A stretch of DNA of 64,000 nucleotides from Euonymus europaeus (Eukaryota > Streptophyta > Magnoliopsida > Celastrales > Celastraceae), in the NCBI GenBank assembly GCA_963580455.1, contig OY756961.1, positions 11,265,001-11,329,000 on the forward strand. Reading direction: 5' to 3'. Within the stretch, counting starts at the first letter, position 1, and each line of letters opens with the position of its first letter. The position numbers were made by a program, and so were the translations under genes. Positions 7,852 to 17,137 of the stretch are shown here, piece after piece. The notes under the pieces were generated by a model. It searched no databases. It had not been told where the DNA came from and was given only the letters and a program-made list of their open reading frames with translations.

Positions 7852-10065
7852 TCACACCTCACTCACAAGATCATTTATAACATCTACTCTAAAACAATCA
7901 CTCTGATCATCATGTTTTTTCACTGCTTCAAACACACTAAATTCAAGTTCTTGGTCATTGACTCTCATGGTAATGGTACCCTTTTTCACACAAATCCTCA
8001 TGTCTGCAGTTCGCATAAATGGACGACCAAGAATAATAGGCAAAGATGATGCTACTGGACTATCTTCCATGTCTAACACAACAAAATCAGCAGGTAGAAT
8101 TAAATCATTCACAGTGACCAACACATCTTCCAAAATTCCTCTAGGTCTTTTAATACTACGATCTGCCAATTGAAGAGTAATAGATGTTTCTTGTAGCTCA
8201 CCCAAACCAAGTTTCTCATAAACTGAATACGGCAATAAATTTATGCTTGCACCCAAATCTAAAAGTGCCTTATCAAAGAATTGATTACCTACCTTGCAAG
8301 GTATAGTGAAACTACCTGGGTCTCTAAGTTTAGGTGGAAGCTTATGTAACAAAACAGCACTAACTTCTTCATTCAAGGCGACCTTTTCATGCTCAACAAA
8401 TTTTCTTTTATTTGTACAACACTCTTTAAGAAATTTTGCATATGAAGGAATTTGTTTAATCACATCAAGCAATGGAATATTAATTTCAACCTTGCGCAAA
8501 TTTTCAAAAATATCATGAGCTTTAGAATCAGATTTTTGCTTAGCAAACCTTTGCGGGAAAGGTGGAGGATCTCTTCCCCATTTTTCTACTGCCACTGGTG
8601 CAGATTTGCATCTTTCCTGCACCCTGTCGGCATCTGTCACTCCATCTGCTGCAGATTTGCACCCTGGCTGCACCCTGTCGGCAATATCTCTCTGATTTGG
8701 GTCTGATGACTTCTGCACCACTTTTTCAATTTGTTTTCCACTTCTGAGAGTTGTAACAGCTTGTAACTGTTGTTGCCCAGCTGGGTTACTCATGGGCTGT
8801 GATGGTAACTCTCCCTTTTTCCTCTCACTCATCTCCTTAGCCATTTGTCCAACTTGAGTTTCCAACTTTTGAATGGCTTGAGTTGTTTGTTGCATAAATT
8901 GCAACATCGTAGTTTCCAAATCAGGTTTCTTACCTTGTGATTGAACTGGTGCTGCTGGATTCACTACATTCTGCTCACCTCGCCAAGAAAAATTCGGATG
9001 ACTTCTCCATGGGTATGCTTGATTCCTATTGTTAAAATTGCCTTGTCCCATGAAATTAATTTGCTCCTGTTCCGACATAAATGTCAATGGACAAGCCTCA
9101 GTAACATGGTCCTGTTGTGAACAAACAGCGCAAAGGCTAGCTGGTTGTGGCGGGACTGGCACCTTGACATTAAACCCTTTCATAGCTTCTACAAGTGCAT
9201 CTAACTTTCGGTTCAAATTTCCCATCTCCGCTTGAGTCTTTGTGTCAGCACTTACTTCATACATTCCCTGCCTTTTTGATGAATTTCTTCCTCTCGTAGA
9301 AAATTGCTGGGAATCCTCACTCAAATCTTCAAATAATTCCATTGCTTCCTCACTACTCTTACGCATCAGAACACCATTACATGCTGAGTCCACTTTCATT
9401 CGATTAGCCTCATTTAACCCCTCATAAAAATGAAGAACAACGTCGTCCTTGTGCAAATTGTGAGTGGGACATCTAGCCATTCGATTTTTGAAATCCTTCC
9501 ATGCCTCATAAAATAAATCCCCATCCTTTTGCTGGAAATTCTGGATGTCACGAACAAGTTGTTTAGTCCGATGGGCTGGAAAAAATTCCCTTAAAAGTTT
9601 TGTTGCCATCTGCTCCCAAGTACCAATAGATCCTGACTCTATAGCGTTGTACCACATCTTTGCTCCCCCTCTAAGAGTGAAGGGAAAAAGTACCAACTTG
9701 AGATTATCAGAAGTTATCCCCGTCATGTGTTGTGTACGACACAAGTCAGTAAAATCCTTCAGATGTTGATGTGGATCCTCGTCAAATCTACCCTCATAGT
9801 GCGGCACTGAATTGAGCAATTGAGGTGACAAACTAAAATTAGCCGCCCCTGTAGGTTGGTATGTGATGCAAGATGGTTGGGCTATGTTTTGTGGAATGTA
9901 ACGGTTCATCATTGGAATTCGGGCAGCAGGAACTTCTACCCCTTCAGCCTCTTGGATCTGTCGATTATTATCTCCCATATTCCTTTGTCGCAGGCCTCTT
10001 ACAGTCCTCTCAATTTCTGGATCAAACTGCTCCAACGGCTCTTGTCGAGACCGAGTATTGACCAT
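7852..10065 (-). CDS. gag: gag-protease polyprotein, unit A
   Basis: The 737-residue product forms the particle shell, binds RNA and carries the maturation protease. I chose ATG 10065 (MVNTRSRQEP), 122 bp inside the PBS; the frame is open back to 10230, but that start lies in the LTR. Residues 85-220 are the retrotransposon gag core. C312-C315-H320-C325 is a CX2CX4HX4C zinc knuckle. Residues 385-415 look helical, possibly coiled coil. Residues 590-700 are a retropepsin-type protease with the active-site DLGAS at 603-607 and the partner ILGRPF at 678-683. The linker at 463-489 has a duplicated DRVQ...CKSA motif encoded by 51-bp direct repeats. The frame ends at TGA 7854-7852 instead of running into RT. 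Confidence 0.9.
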   Translation of the reverse strand: MVNTRSRQEPLEQFDPEIERTVRGLRQRNMGDNNRQIQEAEGVEVPAARIPMMNRYIPQNIAQPSCITYQPTGAANFSLSPQLLNSVPHYEGRFDEDPHQHLKDFTDLCRTQHMTGITSDNLKLVLFPFTLRGGAKMWYNAIESGSIGTWEQMATKLLREFFPAHRTKQLVRDIQNFQQKDGDLFYEAWKDFKNRMARCPTHNLHKDDVVLHFYEGLNEANRMKVDSACNGVLMRKSSEEAMELFEDLSEDSQQFSTRGRNSSKRQGMYEVSADTKTQAEMGNLNRKLDALVEAMKGFNVKVPVPPQPASLCAVCSQQDHVTEACPLTFMSEQEQINFMGQGNFNNRNQAYPWRSHPNFSWRGEQNVVNPAAPVQSQGKKPDLETTMLQFMQQTTQAIQKLETQVGQMAKEMSERKKGELPSQPMSNPAGQQQLQAVTTLRSGKQIEKVVQKSSDPNQRDIADRVQPGCKSAADGVTDADRVQERCKSAPVAVEKWGRDPPPFPQRFAKQKSDSKAHDIFENLRKVEINIPLLDVIKQIPSYAKFLKECCTNKRKFVEHEKVALNEEVSAVLLHKLPPKLRDPGSFTIPCKVGNQFFDKALLDLGASINLLPYSVYEKLGLGELQETSITLQLADRSIKRPRGILEDVLVTVNDLILPADFVVLDMEDSPVASSLPIILGRPFMRTADMRICVKKGTITMRVNDQELEFSVFEAVKKHDDQSDCFRVDVINDLVSEV

Positions 10066-10187
10066 GCAACGCACAAAAAATATTCCAATGCCTGCAAAAA
10101 TTTGAATTTGTAGTAAGCAAACGCACTTAATTCGAAGATAATTAAAAATAAAAACAATTCCGCTAACAACTAGTAATAACTTAACAG

Positions 10188-10205
10188 TCCCCGGCAACGG
10201 CGCCA
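10188..10205 (-). other. Primer-binding site, unit A
   Basis: The same 18-base tRNA-Asp complement as at 906-923, five bases inside LTR 2. It is intact, so the LTR2/internal junction of unit A is a normal retrotransposon 5' junction. Confidence 0.9.
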
Positions 10206-10210
10206 AAACT

Positions 10211-11375
10211 TGGTCGCTATTTTTAATCACAAATTAAATTCGCAATTAATAATACCAACTGGTTTACCCAAACGCAAGAGTACGTGTCGATGACAGTAAT
10301 TAGTGAATGGGATCGAATCACAAGGACTGTATTAACTACTAGCTATCAAGTCACGTGAACTAAAAAAAACAACTACGAAATTAAAATCAAACTTTAATTC
10401 AAGAGAACTAAATCTAGCTTTGATCTGGCTTGTCGAATACCTCCCCTTATGAACACAGATTAATATGCAAGCACACAATTTTAAGGATTTAACGCTGTCA
10501 GTCAAAAGGCCTTGGTCCAGCTACAGTCAACTAGATTTCCCTAAACAACGATCCTGACTTTGGTCCAGTTGCAAGATCTTTTCTTATCATAGGCGTCTTG
10601 GTTTGGTCTCTCCTAAGAACGTCCTAAAACAAGCATGAGCACTAGGAAATCGACAAACGCACAATCTAGGTTATTATCACCCAAACGATTATGTTCACTA
10701 TTCCCGAAACTTGGATCTTATGCAAGCTCTTGTTACTTCGTCAAACACCGGGTCATGGTCAGCCGAATATGTCTGACTAACAATACCTAAAATTATGATG
10801 TTGATCAGGCATACACAACAATAGGAAATTAACAATCAAATCAGAGAACAAAGAATTAAACCCAGTCTGTTTGTCAATTAAATCTGTGAATAAGGTTTTG
10901 GTACAAGACTTACCAAACCTAGCTAGAAAATAATTTAGCTATGCATAACAATAATATTAAAATTCAGCATCAAAATCAACATTGTTCAATTTCAGTAAGG
11001 GAAAAAAGAATTGATTCTCCAACGTGTGCTCTTGATTCTTCTCTCGCCGTATTGCCTTTGATCTTCCTTCTTCCTGTTCTGCCGTCTCTCCCTGGTAGCT
11101 CTATGTATTTTTAATTCCTAGGGTTTCTTCTTTAAGTACCAACCCTCTGATCCAATAAGCCCTTGCCACGTCAGCTTCAAATTCCGTAAAGAAATAAAAC
11201 CGCGTCTTGCAGCCGCCAAGGTCGCAGATTTCACCCAGCTAATTCCCTGTCCATTAAATCTCCAATAAACGTTCCTGAAATATAAAACACACACCCAGGG
11301 TAGAACTTGTACCAAAATATTGGGCAAAAACTGACTTTTTAACACCAGAATATTAGGTGTTTTTAACACCTAACA
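10211..11375 (-). repeat. LTR 2 (1165 bp), shared by units A and B
   Basis: TG...CA termini and the same length as LTR 1. Unit A's PBS lies directly below it and unit B's PPT directly above it, so one LTR serves two units. This is the structural signature of an LTR-sharing tandem. I saw no base difference from LTR 1. Confidence 0.93.
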
Positions 11376-11415
11376 AAATTCCCCCAAACTAACATGTTGC
11401 TTGTCCCCAAGCAAC
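11376..11415 (-). other. Polypurine tract and hairpin, unit B
   Basis: The same purine tract abutting the LTR 2 start (11375) and the same 8-bp-arm inverted repeat (11396-11415) as in unit A. Confidence 0.78.
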
Positions 11416-12060
11416 AACGAAATCACTCAAAATCCGAGCTCACAATTTAAGAAATCCATGTTTTGATTTTAAAAACAATAGCCATAGTCTGGACAAACAA
11501 GCTCTTCCTTAACATCACCATGAAAAAGTATCCAGCAGGAGTTGCACTTTGTTCACTACTACTCAATATATATATGAATAATTCACACCCTCACACCGAT
11601 TCACACCAATTTCATGTATATGTTTGTTTCTTTTTCACTCAAGTGTTTGAAGGTTAGTGTTTCTCTCATATGGATGCATTAACTGCAGCCATAAGCCTGC
11701 ATGTAAACCAATACAACTACCCACTTCTAATGTGCTCCACATAGCAAAAGGAGTTGTACTTTTAAACATGGCAAAAAGGATTGGCTTAAACAAATTAGGA
11801 AAGCTAAACCAAATAGTTAATTAGAATGTCCACAGTCCAGAAAATTAGGCTATAAAAGTAGCAAAGGCAGACAAGCATAGGTGAATAAAAGGCAGTGAAA
11901 CCATGCATCAAACATGTACGAAAATTAAAACAAATTGGGCAGCCAATAGGAGACTATCCTATGTCTCTAACTAGGCACCAAAATTTGCTGCCCCCATCTG
12001 TTTATTTATTTTCTTCACTCCTCATGGCAAAGTCCAATCCTGGATAAGGTCAAACATCTC
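11386..12060 (-). other. Non-coding 3' spacer, unit B
   Basis: Counterpart of 2104-2778; no gene seen. Confidence 0.6.
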
Positions 12061-13290
12061 CTACTGCTTGGCTTCATAACGCTGCTGGAACTCCTTCATA
12101 TCCTGCAACATTCCATCAACATTGCCCTGCATCCCATCCACAACAGTAACTAGTTTGTCCAGCTGCCCCATCATCTCGTCTTGCACCAATTTAGCTTGCT
12201 CAAAACCAGTACCAAACACAGCTAACTTATCCTCCACAGCCTTCAATCTCTCAGCTAACTCACCCACCTGCTCACCTGAACTCTCCTTTACCACTGTACC
12301 ACTCGAACCAGCCCCATCTCTACTAATGGCCTTCTGCTGCTGCCTTACCAATTGCACTTCACTTCTCTCCCACCAAGTTCTATTGAGAGGAGCCTTTCTC
12401 TTCTCAGTTGTATCTAATGGCTCAGGCTCAATCCCCTCACTTAAACAAATAGAAGTAATCAGTACTCCAAACGGCAGAATCTGCCCCACATTCTTCGCAA
12501 CCTTCACCCTTACAATATGATCATAAATCGTGGCAGCCATACAAAAGTTTAATTTGCACACAATGGCATACATCAGGTAGCATGTTTTAGCATTCACAGT
12601 GGACATATGAGACACAGGAATGACATTCCGAGACACAATCTGAGCTAACAACCTATATGGCTGCAATAATTCCACATATGCAACACAGTTCTTACTCACA
12701 TCCATCTCCTCCCTACCAGTCAACAAATCAACCACCACACTCCATTCGGGCCAAACCACTCCAGTGTCAGCAGTACCAAAATCCCTAAACCTATAGCTAG
12801 GCTTCTTAACTGGGTCTGGCAGTTTTAAAACAGTACTCACTTTCCTTGCATTAAAGAAAAACTGCCTACCCCTGACATAGGCAATGCAATGGTTCTCATT
12901 CACCACTAAATTAGCATAAAATTCATGGGTTAAATTCACATTAGCTACCCCTGGCACTAAGGCAATGGAAAGCCACTTCATCTCTTCTAAAACTGAATAC
13001 CAACTCACCTGGGTGAAATCAGCAATTGCCACATGCCGTTCTACATGTAACCCCCTATTCTTCCATACCTCCTCATACTCTGTCTGAGCCTCTGGGGTCA
13101 CAAATCGCTCTATCACAGCGTCTTCATCACTCGGGCTCCCTGGAATTTCCACTTCTTTCTCCTTCTCCTTACCCTTGATAGCTGCTACCTTCTTCCTCTT
13201 TGAGCTTCTTGTTGACATTATTGAGTTATGCAGCAACAAGGCAGAGAACTGCTTCTGGGCAGGAAAGAAGAACTCACAAAACCTACGCAA
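12061..13290 (-). CDS. Downstream ORF (ORF3), unit B
   Basis: The predicted 409-residue protein is identical to that of unit A: basic N-terminus, plant-transposon-type central region, C-terminal coiled coil. The alternative start MSTRSS is at base 13218. The frame is intact although pol in the same unit carries two stop codons and a frame break. Identity among units reflects recent copying and does not by itself show selection. Confidence 0.75.
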   Translation of the reverse strand: MRRFCEFFFPAQKQFSALLLHNSIMSTRSSKRKKVAAIKGKEKEKEVEIPGSPSDEDAVIERFVTPEAQTEYEEVWKNRGLHVERHVAIADFTQVSWYSVLEEMKWLSIALVPGVANVNLTHEFYANLVVNENHCIAYVRGRQFFFNARKVSTVLKLPDPVKKPSYRFRDFGTADTGVVWPEWSVVVDLLTGREEMDVSKNCVAYVELLQPYRLLAQIVSRNVIPVSHMSTVNAKTCYLMYAIVCKLNFCMAATIYDHIVRVKVAKNVGQILPFGVLITSICLSEGIEPEPLDTTEKRKAPLNRTWWERSEVQLVRQQQKAISRDGAGSSGTVVKESSGEQVGELAERLKAVEDKLAVFGTGFEQAKLVQDEMMGQLDKLVTVVDGMQGNVDGMLQDMKEFQQRYEAKQ

Positions 13291-14228
13291 AGTGGAGCCC
13301 TAATCCCCTTTAAACCCTTATTTCATTTTGGGCTGGGCCTGATAACTTCGTAATCTGCGGCTGCCCAAGGTGCAGTTGAAGTCGCAAAAGTTTTTTTTTT
13401 TTTTTTTTTTTTTTTTTCTTGCACCTGTGTTACCCGATTCTTGCAGCCGCCAGAAGCCTACATTTTTCTTCAAAAGCACTTAATTCAACTGGGCACTCTT
13501 CGTATTAATCTTAACTTTTTTTTTTTTTTTCAACCCCATACACCTCAAACCTTCTCAGTCACTACCCAACTTCTCTACTAAACAACCCCTCTAAAATCCC
13601 CTATTGGCATTCCATTTATTCCAAACAACCGACATGCATGACACATGCAAGGAAGGATATGGAGGTAGGTTATAAGGGTCACATACACATGGGGTAAAAT
13701 TCATGAAAATGGGATCACATAAATATGGGCGTCGTGGGTGGTCAAAAAGGGGATGAGAGATACCTTCATCACACACATGAAACAACATTAGAGCAGTTTT
13801 TCGTGTATGGTATCATGCAAGTTCTAGCTAAACAGCTTCATGACATCCATTCACACAAAATCTCTGAAGGCTCCTCACATGGGTTATTCTTGGTGTGCAA
13901 TTATTATATATATCGAGCATCCCTTCATCACAAATAAATGTGCACACTGCGCATACTAGCTACTAGAACATGGCAAGAAAAATCAACACTTGTAGGCCAT
14001 AGAAAACATTGGAAAACACAGCGCAAAAATTTCAAAAAATTCCCCTCCCCCAAACTAAAATCAACATTGTCCTCAATGTAAAAAGAAATTGCAATAGTAG
14101 AAACAATAATAACATAAAGGAAAAAGGGAAAAGAAACTTAGCTTGCAGAAATAGATGCTCCTCCACATGGGTTACCTCCCATGAAGTGCTGAATTTAATG
14201 TCGTCAGCCGGACGTAGTCATAGACTGG
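13291..14228 (-). other. Spacer between integrase and ORF3, unit B
   Basis: Holds T runs of 27 (13391-13417) and 15 bases (13516-13530) and the internal polypurine tract at 14037-14056 with its small hairpin. No coding frame with recognisable motifs. Confidence 0.65.
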
Positions 14229-15677
14229 TCAAGCCAAAGATGGCACAAGCGGAACGGCAGCTTCCTGAGGTAGAGGAATGGACTCCCAGTAAGGTTTAAC
14301 CCGATGTCCATTAACTTTGAAAGTATATTCAGAATCCAGCTGCTTCAGCTCAAGGGCACCATGAGGAAATACAGCATTCACCACATAAGGACCATGCCAC
14401 TTAGAGCGAAGTTTTCCCGGAAAGAGCTTGAGACGGGAATTGTACACAAGAACCTTTTGCCCCACGTGAAAATCACGACGAACCAATTTGCGATCATGGT
14501 ACTTTTTGGCACGCTCTTTATACAACTTAGCATTAGCATAAGCATCCTGACGTAACTCGGCCAATTCATTGAGTTGTAATCGCCGCTTATCACCAGCTTC
14601 TTTCATATCAAAATTCAGCTGTTTAATAGCCCAATAGGCACGATGTTCCAACTCGACTGGCAAGTGACACTCTTTCCCATAAACCAAGCGGAAAGGTGAC
14701 ATCCCAATAGGTGTCTTATAAGCAGTTCGATACGCCCATAAGGCATCATTTAAACGCTGTGACCAATCTTTCCTAGTGGGATTCACTGTTTTCTCAAGAA
14801 TAGTTTTGATCTCGCGATTGCTAATCTCCACTTGTCCGCTCGTTTGAGGATGATATGGAGTACCAACACGATGAGTAATGCCATATTTTTTCATTAATGC
14901 AGCACAAGGGTAATTGTTAAAGTGGCTGCCCCCATCACTTATGATGGCTCTTGGTGTCCCAAACCGAGCAAAAATATTATCCTGTAAAAACTTCACAACC
15001 ACTCGATGATCATTAGTACGTGAGGGGACTGCCTCGACCCACTTGGACACATAATCAACACCTACTAAAATATATTCAAATCCACAAGAGTTAGGAAAAG
15101 GACCCATAAAATCAATTCCCCAAACATCAAACAATTCAATGATTTGAATATTTTGCAATGGCATTTGGTGACGAGTAGAAATATTCCCAGTCCGCTGACA
15201 TCTATCACAAGTTTTACAAAAATTCCAAGCATCTTTAAAAATAGTTGGCCAATAAAAACCAGCTTGAAATACCTTAAGTGCAGTCTTTTTCGCCCCAAAG
15301 TGCCCACCACACGCATGAGCATGACAATGCCTCAACACATCCAAGTGCTCATCCTGATCAATACATCGCCGGATCACTTGGTCCGGACAAATCTTAAAGA
15401 GATATGGGTCATCCCATATATAGTCCTTAGCCCGTGAGATGATGTACTTCCGATCCTGGTAAGACAAATCAGAGGGAAATGTTTTAGTAACAAGATAGTT
15501 TACAATATCAGCATACCATGGAAGTTCGGCAATTGCGAAAAGATGTTCATCTGGAAAAGCTTCATCAATCGGCAACTCATCACTTTCTTGTGCAGGAAGC
15601 AACCGTGAGAGATGGTCAGCCACCACGTTCTCAACTCCCTTTTTGTCTTTTATCTCCAAGTCAAATTCCTGCAACAA
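14229..15677 (-). CDS. int: Integrase segment of pol, intact frame, unit B
   Basis: A 482-residue open frame that begins at an internal Met just after the TGA separating it from RNase H (15698-15696). Residues 5-27 are the tether between RNase H and integrase (DHLSRL). H121/H126/C157/C160 form the HHCC zinc module. The catalytic triad is Asp189 (WGIDF), Asp248 (SDGG) and Glu284 (VEIS), with 35 residues between the last two, as expected for DDE retroviral-type integrases. The C-terminus has a GPY-type module (KWHGPY, 427-431) and then ends without a chromodomain, as in Athila rather than chromovirus elements. The domain looks complete, but no start codon in a normal context exists for separate expression. 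Confidence 0.9.
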   Translation of the reverse strand: MLQEFDLEIKDKKGVENVVADHLSRLLPAQESDELPIDEAFPDEHLFAIAELPWYADIVNYLVTKTFPSDLSYQDRKYIISRAKDYIWDDPYLFKICPDQVIRRCIDQDEHLDVLRHCHAHACGGHFGAKKTALKVFQAGFYWPTIFKDAWNFCKTCDRCQRTGNISTRHQMPLQNIQIIELFDVWGIDFMGPFPNSCGFEYILVGVDYVSKWVEAVPSRTNDHRVVVKFLQDNIFARFGTPRAIISDGGSHFNNYPCAALMKKYGITHRVGTPYHPQTSGQVEISNREIKTILEKTVNPTRKDWSQRLNDALWAYRTAYKTPIGMSPFRLVYGKECHLPVELEHRAYWAIKQLNFDMKEAGDKRRLQLNELAELRQDAYANAKLYKERAKKYHDRKLVRRDFHVGQKVLVYNSRLKLFPGKLRSKWHGPYVVNAVFPHGALELKQLDSEYTFKVNGHRVKPYWESIPLPQEAAVPLVPSLA

Positions 15678-15695
15678 AAGAATCCAACGTATTAG

Positions 15696-16937
15696 TCAAG
15701 GTTTGGCATCCTTTTTGGTCATTAAATACCTGAGAGCAGCATGATCAGTAAACACAACAACTCGTGACCCAATAAGATAGGATCGGAATTTCTCCAAAGC
15801 GAACACAACAGCCAACAACTCTTTTTCTGTGGTCGAGTAGTTTAGTTGTGCGTCATTCAGCGTGCGAGAGGCATAATAGATAGCATATGGAAGCTTATCT
15901 TTCCGTTGACCCAAAACAGCCCCCAAAGAGTAATCGCTAGCATCGCACATTAACTGAAAGGGAAGTGTCCAATCTGGAGCTCGCATTATGGGTGCTGATG
16001 TAAGTGCAGTTTTTAGTTGCTCAAAAGCTACTTGACAGGTGTCTGTCCACTCAAACTCAGCATCCTTGGTAAGCAAAGCACACATTGGTCTAGATATCTT
16101 GGAAAAATCTCTGATAAAACGCCTATAAAAACCAGCGTGTCCCAAAAAACTACGCACACCTTTGACTGTCATTGGTGGAGGTAACTTCGATATGGTCTCA
16201 ATCTTGGCTTTGTCAACAGCAATGCCATTGTGAGAAATTAAATGTCCTAATACTATACCCTCCTGCACCATGAAATGACACTTCTCCCAATTGAGAACAA
16301 GGTTGGTTTCCTCACATCTTTCTAGAACCAATCTGAGATGCTCCAAACAATCATCAAAATCCGACCCAAACAAACTGAAGTCATCCATGAAAACCTCAAT
16401 AAATTTCTCGACCATGTCGGAGAAAATACTCATCATACACCTCTGGAATGTGGCTGGTGCATTGCATAACCCAAAAGGCATACGACGATATGCAAAGGTG
16501 CCATATGGACAGGTAAATGTAGTCTTCTCTTGGTCCTCAGGCGCAATAGCTATCTGGTTGTAACCGCTATACCCATCCAGAAAGCAATAGTGGCTATACC
16601 CTGCCAACCTCTCCAACATCTGATCAATGAAAGGCAGAGGAAAATGATCCTTCCTTGTTGCCGAATTCAATTTCCGATAATCAATACACACTCTCCATCC
16701 TGTAGTCATCCTTGTGGGTATCAATTCATTATCTGCATTCTGCACCACAGTAATTCCACTCTTCTTGGGCACAACATGAATTGGACTCACCCACTTACTA
16801 TCAGAAATTGGGTAGATCACACCCACATCTAACAACTTCAGAATTTCCGCTTTCACCACATCCTTCATGTGCGGATTTAATCTTCTTTGTGCCTCTCTAG
16901 TTGGTTTTGCGTCATTCTCCAAAAAAATCTGATGCAT
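15696..16937 (-). CDS. pol: Reverse transcriptase / RNase H segment of pol, unit B
   Basis: 413 residues with the same motifs as unit A (Asp121, FMDD Asp185/Asp186, RNase H Asp332/Glu371/Asp398). Residue 328 is Gln, shared with unit C. The flanking TAG (16979-16977) and TGA (15698-15696) are the same as in unit A, so all catalytic residues survive but the long pol frame does not. Confidence 0.9.
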   Translation of the reverse strand: MHQIFLENDAKPTREAQRRLNPHMKDVVKAEILKLLDVGVIYPISDSKWVSPIHVVPKKSGITVVQNADNELIPTRMTTGWRVCIDYRKLNSATRKDHFPLPFIDQMLERLAGYSHYCFLDGYSGYNQIAIAPEDQEKTTFTCPYGTFAYRRMPFGLCNAPATFQRCMMSIFSDMVEKFIEVFMDDFSLFGSDFDDCLEHLRLVLERCEETNLVLNWEKCHFMVQEGIVLGHLISHNGIAVDKAKIETISKLPPPMTVKGVRSFLGHAGFYRRFIRDFSKISRPMCALLTKDAEFEWTDTCQVAFEQLKTALTSAPIMRAPDWTLPFQLMCDASDYSLGAVLGQRKDKLPYAIYYASRTLNDAQLNYSTTEKELLAVVFALEKFRSYLIGSRVVVFTDHAALRYLMTKKDAKP

Positions 16938-17137
16938 ACACCTAGTGGGGCTGATCCCTTTTATGTCTGCAATTGTCTATCCCAAAGCTGTCTTGTGCCT
17001 CCTCAAAATTCGAAGTAATTTCTCCTCCTCCCCCAAACTTAAATTGGCAGCCACTATTACGGGTAGGGACTCATTGTCCTCCAAGTAGATATACTTCAAA
17101 TGGCTTGGCAACTGTTTCAATTCCAAAGTTGGGGCTT
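16938..17137 (-). pseudogene. Broken protease-RT junction of pol, unit B
   Basis: Counterpart of 7652-7851, with the same TAG and the same frame break after the gag stop at 17140-17138. Confidence 0.8.

Larger units (their letters stand above)
929..11375 (-). mobile_element. Athila-type element, unit A (LTR1 to LTR2)
   Basis: The unit is 10447 bp including both shared LTRs, with an internal region of 8117 bp. It carries gag-protease, RT/RNase H, a frameshifted integrase and the downstream 409-residue ORF. It is non-autonomous: besides the three lesions common to all units, it has an extra G in integrase. Private differences include Glu instead of Gln at RT/RH residue 328 and a 22-T tract where units B and C have 27. 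Confidence 0.93.

Noticed and set aside
7849..7866. Programmed -1 frameshift between gag-protease and RT
   Set aside because: No slippery heptamer is seen, the pol frame has its own stop a few codons upstream so overlap is almost nil, and a separate TAG blocks pol at 7693 anyway. Decay is simpler.
10066..10230. gag starting at the upstream ATG at 10230 (55 extra residues)
   Set aside because: That ATG is inside the 5' LTR, and the extension would be translated through the LTR end and PBS. MVNTRSRQEP at 10065 is the natural gag start.
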